Assembly: GCA_005877525.1 (NCBI GenBank)
Contig: VBON01000053.1
Location: 551 to 7,109, forward strand
From: Nitrospirota bacterium
Lineage (GTDB): Bacteria > Nitrospirota > Nitrospiria > Nitrospirales > NS-4
Reading direction: 5' to 3'
DNA: 6,559 bases
Below, in pieces: positions 1 to 3,853 of this stretch (its first letter is position 1; each line of letters starts with the position of its first letter). Under the pieces are notes generated by a model, which had not been told where the DNA came from, ran no database searches, and saw only the letters and a program-made list of their open reading frames with translations. The position numbers were made by a program, and so were the translations under genes.

Positions 1-13
1 TGCAGGCTCCGCC

Positions 14-1999
14 TCAGGAGCGCTTCGCGGCGTCTAGGGATAACGCCCGGGCGTCCTCGAGTATGACGTCCTCGAGTATGACGTCGCTGGCCTTCTCGCT
101 GATCATGTACACCGCCGAAACAATGAAAAATCCAGGAATATAGGGAAACACGGAGGCGTCCACGACTCTCAGGTTTTTCGTTCCATAGACCCGAAACTTA
201 CTGTCCACGACTGCCATCTTATCGTCCTTCGGCCCCATCTTATTCGAACACGAGGCGTGATGCCCCCACGCTTCATTCTTGATGAAGTCCTTCAGCTGCT
301 CGCGGCTGTTGACGGACTTGCCCGGGATAATTTCCTGCTTGATGAGGAGAGGAGCTCGGGCCGTAATGCGTCTCACAAATTCAATGCCCTCCACGACCGA
401 CTCCAAATCTTCGCCTCCGGCATCGTTGCCTTCATCGAAGTAATGAAATTGAATGTTGGGGACTTCGCGAGGATCCGCTGATTGCAGGGTGACCTTTCCA
501 GCAGTATTTCGCGTATGCGCTTTGAGAATGATCCAGGTAAAATAATTCTGGCCGCGCGAGGCGGAATACGTGGGATAGTACCCTTTAAAATAGGCGGGCA
601 CGCCAAAGATAAACAGATCCGGCTCCGTCCGCGCTGGCTTGGACTTTTTAATCATGCTCAGCGCGACCCCATTCGTCGTGTAAACCCCTGTCCCGGACTC
701 CCACTGTTCAAAGCAGGCATCGGGAGGATCGCCGGGCGCTGGAGGGACATAGGGACAATCTCTGAGAATGGCAAAGTCCGCCCTCATTTCACTGACCACG
801 CCGACTTCATAGCGATCTTGTAAATTCTCGCCCACGCCCGGCAAGTCCACGCGGACCTTGATCCCCAGCTTGTCGAGTTCCTCCTTCGGGCCGATTCCGG
901 AAAGCTTTAGAAGCTGGGGACTGTTGAAGGCGCCTCCGGATAAAATCACTTCCCTTTTGATCAACACCCGCCCCGGGGTTCCAGACGCTCTAGCCTCTGG
1001 GTTTGGATCTGCCTGATAGAGGTGCGAGCCCTTAAGGTACTCGACGCCGATCGCTTTGTTGTCTTCAGCCAGCAAGACGTTCGTCACCAGCACATTCGTT
1101 TTTACGACAAGGTGCGCGGGGCATTGCCGCGCGGTCTCCCGGATGTATTCCCTTGTCCCATTGCGTCTTCCATTCCTCACGGCAAGAGGGGTCTCGACAA
1201 TGCCCTGCGGACTGTTCCCCACTGCGCGCCAGTCATTCGGATCAAAATGCGTGGAGAGCGCCTCCAGCGGCCTGCCGAGCTGTTCAGCAAGCGCCTCAGC
1301 GACTGCATGCAGGACCATTCCGACTAAAAGCGCATCTTTGATGGCCAATCTGGGATCCGCAGTGCTCGTCGTGAGCCATCCGTCGAACCCATGTCGACTC
1401 GGATTGTCCTTCAGATCCACTTGGCGTTTGACATATTGACATCGCTCCAGTCGTTCAAAATACTTCCGCATGTTCTCGCTGTGCCAGGAAGAGTCTCCGA
1501 CCAGCTGAGCAATCCGATCCCAGTCACTGTTATGCGGATACACCGTGATCATGGCATTATGCGCCGTGCATCCGCCCAGCGTGCCGGCCCGGGGGTACAG
1601 GACCCCCTTCCGCTCCGGCCTGTATTTACTATCCCGCGCCTGGCGTTCTTCATTCTCATAGTGCCGGACAAAGAAATTCCAACTAAAGGCTGGGTCCTCG
1701 CTCGCCAAGCCATGGAAGGCGGGGACGGAGTAATGGTAATTCTCGGCGTCGCTTCCAGCCTCCAGCAAAAGCACCTTATAGCCTGCTTTCGCCAGGTTCA
1801 CAGCGAGCGGGCCTCCACCCGCTCCGGACCCGACTACCACATAGTCGAATTCAGATTCAGCGTCTGCCGCAATTTTTGCACAAGGAAGGGCACCCTCCGC
1901 ACTTCCCTCCGATCCGCGCGTGAAGAGACCACATCCTGCCAGGGAAAAGCTCACCCCGGTGAGCACGGCAAGTTTCAAGAAAGCCCGTCGAGTGCTCAT
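14..1999 (-). CDS. GMC-family FAD-dependent oxidoreductase, predicted Tat-exported lipoprotein
   Basis: A 661-residue glucose-methanol-choline oxidoreductase, expected to oxidise an alcohol with FAD; the substrate is unknown. Numbered from the ATG at 1999, the N-terminus has a twin-arginine motif (STRRAFLK, residues 2-9), a hydrophobic stretch and a lipobox LAGC ending at Cys23. This predicts export in folded form and lipid anchoring. The Rossmann FAD motif GSGAGG is at 57-62, the first GMC signature (GGCTAHN) at 142-148, and the second (SGGAFNSPQLLKLSGIG) at 354-370. The C-terminal substrate domain includes the catalytic His581 region (HHASCSNKMG). His147 sits where choline oxidase carries its covalent FAD-linking His. 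The usual second catalytic His/Asn is replaced by Val627. The protein is longer than the usual 530-560 residues because of the signal, extra sequence in the middle and a repeated tail. An in-frame TTG at 2038 would add 13 residues, but the ATG places the Tat motif normally and has AAGGACC 11 nt upstream. Family assignment is firm; substrate is not. Confidence 0.93.
   Translation of the reverse strand: MSTRRAFLKLAVLTGVSFSLAGCGLFTRGSEGSAEGALPCAKIAADAESEFDYVVVGSGAGGGPLAVNLAKAGYKVLLLEAGSDAENYHYSVPAFHGLASEDPAFSWNFFVRHYENEERQARDSKYRPERKGVLYPRAGTLGGCTAHNAMITVYPHNSDWDRIAQLVGDSSWHSENMRKYFERLERCQYVKRQVDLKDNPSRHGFDGWLTTSTADPRLAIKDALLVGMVLHAVAEALAEQLGRPLEALSTHFDPNDWRAVGNSPQGIVETPLAVRNGRRNGTREYIRETARQCPAHLVVKTNVLVTNVLLAEDNKAIGVEYLKGSHLYQADPNPEARASGTPGRVLIKREVILSGGAFNSPQLLKLSGIGPKEELDKLGIKVRVDLPGVGENLQDRYEVGVVSEMRADFAILRDCPYVPPAPGDPPDACFEQWESGTGVYTTNGVALSMIKKSKPARTEPDLFIFGVPAYFKGYYPTYSASRGQNYFTWIILKAHTRNTAGKVTLQSADPREVPNIQFHYFDEGNDAGGEDLESVVEGIEFVRRITARAPLLIKQEIIPGKSVNSREQLKDFIKNEAWGHHASCSNKMGPKDDKMAVVDSKFRVYGTKNLRVVDASVFPYIPGFFIVSAVYMISEKASDVILEDVILEDARALSLDAAKRS
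52..85 (-). repeat. 15-bp in-frame tandem repeat near the 3' end of the GMC gene
   Basis: The 15-bp unit CGTCCTCGAGTATGA occurs perfectly at 52-66 and 67-81 and is followed by a partial third copy (CGTC, 82-85). On the coding strand it duplicates the pentapeptide DVILE, giving DVILEDVILED at residues 639-649, just past the conserved end of the GMC fold. The unit is a multiple of three, so the frame is kept. Two identical copies indicate a recent slippage duplication. It lengthens the C-terminal helix or tail and probably does not touch the active site. Confidence 0.95.
1930..1993 (-). other. Tat-type lipoprotein signal peptide of the GMC oxidoreductase
   Basis: This segment encodes residues 3-23 from the ATG at 1999: Arg-Arg followed by Ala-Phe-Leu-Lys, then a hydrophobic core, then Leu-Ala-Gly-Cys. 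The S/T-R-R-x-F-L-K pattern is the classic twin-arginine consensus, and the Cys is the expected lipidation site. A Tat route fits a protein that must bind FAD before export. A Gly-Leu-Phe-Thr-Arg-Gly-Ser linker rich in Gly, Ser and Glu follows the Cys, as is common after a lipobox. This call rests on motif reading only. Confidence 0.8.
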
Positions 2000-2066
2000 T
2001 CGCCCGTATTGGTCCTTAACCGTGAGAGATATTGACAATTGTTACGTACAGAAAAAACTGGTCCTT

Positions 2067-2093
2067 GTTATACGCAAGCACCGGTGGTGTCAA
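2067..2093 (-). promoter_or_regulatory. Candidate sigma70-type promoter for the GMC gene
   Basis: Read on the minus strand, a perfect -35 box TTGACA (2093-2088) is followed after 15 bp by TATAAC (2072-2067), which matches five of six bases of the -10 consensus. Transcription would start near 2060, giving a leader of about 60 nt before the ATG at 1999. The spacer is two bases shorter than the ideal 17 bp, which may make the promoter weak or activator-dependent. The spacer also contains the 8-bp palindrome CACCGGTG (2079-2086), a possible protein binding site. If transcription starts near 2060, the alternative TTG start at 2038 would have only a short leader without a Shine-Dalgarno sequence. 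Confidence 0.5.
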
Positions 2094-2128
2094 GTCAGGG
2101 AAAAACCTGACGTTCACTTTTGGTGACG
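2094..2128. promoter_or_regulatory. Pair of small inverted repeats abutting the GMC promoter -35 box
   Basis: GTCAGG (2094-2099) and CCTGAC (2106-2111) form a perfect 6-bp inverted repeat around GAAAAA. Immediately next, CGT-T-CAC (2111-2117) and GTGACG (2123-2128) pair across TTTTG with one bulged T. The first repeat touches the -35 box of the candidate minus-strand promoter. It could be an operator, or a weak hairpin in a plus-strand transcript. Neither repeat is followed by a T-run, so these are not called as terminators. The bound factor, if any, is unknown. Confidence 0.35.
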
Positions 2129-2317
2129 AAAATACATGAGGGTTATGCTAAATAGATTAAATAGGCTAATACGCCATGAGGTTGGATGGCGGCCTGCCTT
2201 CCTTTTTCCTCGCCTGCATACTGGCTGAATTGAAGAAAAATGTTTGTTGTGTTAATCACAAAACCCAGCGGGGGACTATGGACAAGCAATCTGCCAAGTC
2301 TGTGCAGTCACCTCTAA

Positions 2318-2343
2318 CAAATCCCCTTCGCAAATCCCCTTCG
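2318..2343 (+). repeat. Perfect 13-bp tandem direct repeat upstream of the patatin gene
   Basis: CAAATCCCCTTCG occurs twice head to tail (2318-2330 and 2331-2343), ending 46 bp before the patatin ATG. It would lie in the 5' leader if the patatin promoter is further upstream. The 13-bp period is not a multiple of three, which argues against a translated frame here. It may be a slippage duplication or a pair of binding half-sites on nearly successive helical turns. Confidence 0.9.
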
Positions 2344-2376
2344 ACCGGGACGCTTCTTAAAACGAGTTCATCTATC

Positions 2377-2383
2377 GAGGAGG
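2377..2383 (+). promoter_or_regulatory. Shine-Dalgarno sequence deciding the patatin start
   Basis: GAGGAGG at 2377-2383 is a near-perfect Shine-Dalgarno sequence six bases upstream of ATG 2390. An in-frame GTG directly before it (2387) would be only three bases from the site, and the next ATG (2405) leaves about 20 bases. The site therefore supports ATG 2390. Confidence 0.85.
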
Positions 2384-2389
2384 AAAGTG

Positions 2390-3814
2390 ATGGACATACG
2401 CATGCGACGTCTGCAGACATTCATCCTGGCATTCTTCTTTGTACTGGCGGGGTGTTCTTCTCATGTGCAGCATCTCCCCAAAATCGAGCCGGATGCTAAC
2501 ATCTTCCCGCCCTTGGAAGAACGATCGTCCCTTCTCGTAGGCATCGCGCTCTCTGGGGGTGGCAGCCGGGCAGCGTACTTCGGAGCAGCGGGCATCGAGG
2601 CGTTATCTCATCTACGGACTGGGCCCGGCACGCCTTCGATATTAGAACACGTATCTTATATTTCGAGCGTTTCTGGAGGCAGTGTCGCGTCGAGTTATTT
2701 TGTCACCCATAAACCCGACGCCGAGGTGCACGTGCTCTCCGCCGACGGCTCATTGACGCAGTCGTACCGGGACTTCTTCGACAAGTATAGGACTGCCATG
2801 AGCGCGAACTATCAGCGCTCATTGGAATTAAGACAATTTTTCAACATTCGGTGGTTCAATTCAAATCAGCGTGCCACCTCCCTGGCAGAGACCCTCTCAT
2901 CGGCCTTTCTCGGCGAGAGAACATTTGAGGATTTATATGAGCGGGAGAAAAAGAGAAATAGTCCTCGTCTCATCCTCAACGCCACGCTGTATAACAACGG
3001 AAGACGGGTTGTCATGACGACCGTTCCTTCCGAGGATTTCAAATATGATTTTATTCCCAGGTTGCAACAGGAGCTGAAAACAAACAGGCCCTTGCCGGAA
3101 TCTCTTGAGAGAGCAAAAGTTGCATTACTCCCCGTCACCTTGAAGGATGAAGAAGCAGATCCGAGGAAGATTCCGCTCGCCTATGCTGTGACCGCCTCAG
3201 CTTCTTTTCCGTTCTTTATCGGTCCTATTACCGTTCAGGTAGCGGGCAAGGAGAGCTACCTGCATGTCGGGGATGGCGGTCTCTTCGATAATCAAGGGAC
3301 CGAATCGCTCGTAGAATTGTTCTTGAAAAAGTTAGCCGATAAGAAAGCCAAACGTGCTCTCGTGATTGCATTTGATAGCTCATTTCCCTTCTGGGTAAAA
3401 AACGATGCGCTCGACCGCATGAAAAATGGTTTTGACATCTTCGTTAAGGATAGCGGACGCATCATCGGAATCATGGAGCAGCGCGCGAATGCCTACCAGG
3501 CGATGGTTTGGCATATCCTCCAGAGCGAACGCAAAGTATTACCTGACGACACTATTATCAAGGTGCTTGTGCTTCGGCATACCGACGACGCGTGGTTGCC
3601 CCAGCAAGCTTGGCAGTCCGCCATTCCAGACTCCTGTGACAAATCCGAGTTCAAAGAGAGAGACAGCGTGAGACAGCATATGGCGCTGATTCCGACTCTC
3701 TTTAAGATCGAGTCTGAATGCGACAGGGCTTTGCTTCGCGCTGCTGCTCAGGGACTCGTGCAGAATAAACGAAAAGAGATTACCGACTTCTTAGAAAAAC
3801 CGTCCGACATGTGA
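2390..3814 (+). CDS. Patatin-like phospholipase, predicted lipoprotein
   Basis: A 474-residue patatin-family acyl hydrolase, expected to cleave fatty acids from phospholipids or related lipids with a Ser-Asp dyad. Numbered from ATG 2390, a basic N-terminus (RMRR), a hydrophobic core and the lipobox LAGC ending at Cys22 predict an envelope lipoprotein; the residues after Cys are Ser-Ser. The oxyanion-hole loop GGGSR is at 56-60, the nucleophile Ser95 lies in SVSGG, and the catalytic Asp295 is in the DGG motif (295-297) followed by LFDNQG. The ASASFP block (269-274) is also typical of the family. All the catalytic elements are present in the right order and the Ser-Asp spacing of about 200 residues is normal, so the enzyme should be active. 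A hydrophilic tail of about 170 residues follows the Asp. The gene diverges from the GMC gene and converges on the peroxidase gene. By eye it is more AT-rich than the peroxidase gene. Substrate preference cannot be read from the sequence. Confidence 0.93.
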   Translation: MDIRMRRLQTFILAFFFVLAGCSSHVQHLPKIEPDANIFPPLEERSSLLVGIALSGGGSRAAYFGAAGIEALSHLRTGPGTPSILEHVSYISSVSGGSVASSYFVTHKPDAEVHVLSADGSLTQSYRDFFDKYRTAMSANYQRSLELRQFFNIRWFNSNQRATSLAETLSSAFLGERTFEDLYEREKKRNSPRLILNATLYNNGRRVVMTTVPSEDFKYDFIPRLQQELKTNRPLPESLERAKVALLPVTLKDEEADPRKIPLAYAVTASASFPFFIGPITVQVAGKESYLHVGDGGLFDNQGTESLVELFLKKLADKKAKRALVIAFDSSFPFWVKNDALDRMKNGFDIFVKDSGRIIGIMEQRANAYQAMVWHILQSERKVLPDDTIIKVLVLRHTDDAWLPQQAWQSAIPDSCDKSEFKERDSVRQHMALIPTLFKIESECDRALLRAAAQGLVQNKRKEITDFLEKPSDM

Positions 3815-3853
3815 CAGTAAAACGATCGCAGCCCTCACATTCTTCCCATCGGT
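3815..3853. other. 39-bp gap between convergent stop codons
   Basis: The patatin stop (TGA, 3812-3814) and the peroxidase stop (TGA on the minus strand, 3856-3854) face each other across 39 bp. No GC-rich stem followed by a T-run is visible for either strand. The only symmetry is the short CGATCG at 3823-3828. Termination may occur inside the opposing genes or be Rho-dependent, and the transcripts may overlap. Confidence 0.6.

Larger units (their letters stand above)
2000..2389. other. Divergent intergenic region between the GMC and patatin genes
   Basis: This 390-bp region separates the two divergent starts. Near the GMC side it contains a candidate promoter (2067-2093) and two adjacent inverted repeats (2094-2128). 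The middle is AT-rich, with the 7-mer TAAATAG twice (2149-2155 and 2158-2164). A perfect 13-bp tandem repeat lies at 2318-2343 and the patatin ribosome binding site at 2377-2383. No convincing promoter for the patatin gene was found; TTGAAG at 2230-2235 with TTAATC at 2252-2257 is a weak possibility. An open frame starting at ATG 2176 or 2278 runs into the patatin gene in another frame. It has no family resemblance and contains the non-triplet tandem repeat, so it is not called as a gene. Confidence 0.8.

Noticed and set aside
1391..2035. 214-codon open frame on the plus strand opposite the GMC gene
   Set aside because: It lies wholly antisense to a well-supported family gene, and its translation shows no recognisable domain or ribosome binding site.
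2000..2038. TTG start at 2038 for the GMC gene
   Set aside because: It adds 13 residues before the Tat motif and lacks a Shine-Dalgarno sequence; the ATG at 1999 gives a normal signal peptide.
2176..2499. 107-codon open frame in the intergenic region overlapping the patatin start
   Set aside because: No family resemblance, no good ribosome binding site, a non-triplet 13-bp repeat inside it, and an out-of-frame overlap with the patatin lipoprotein signal.
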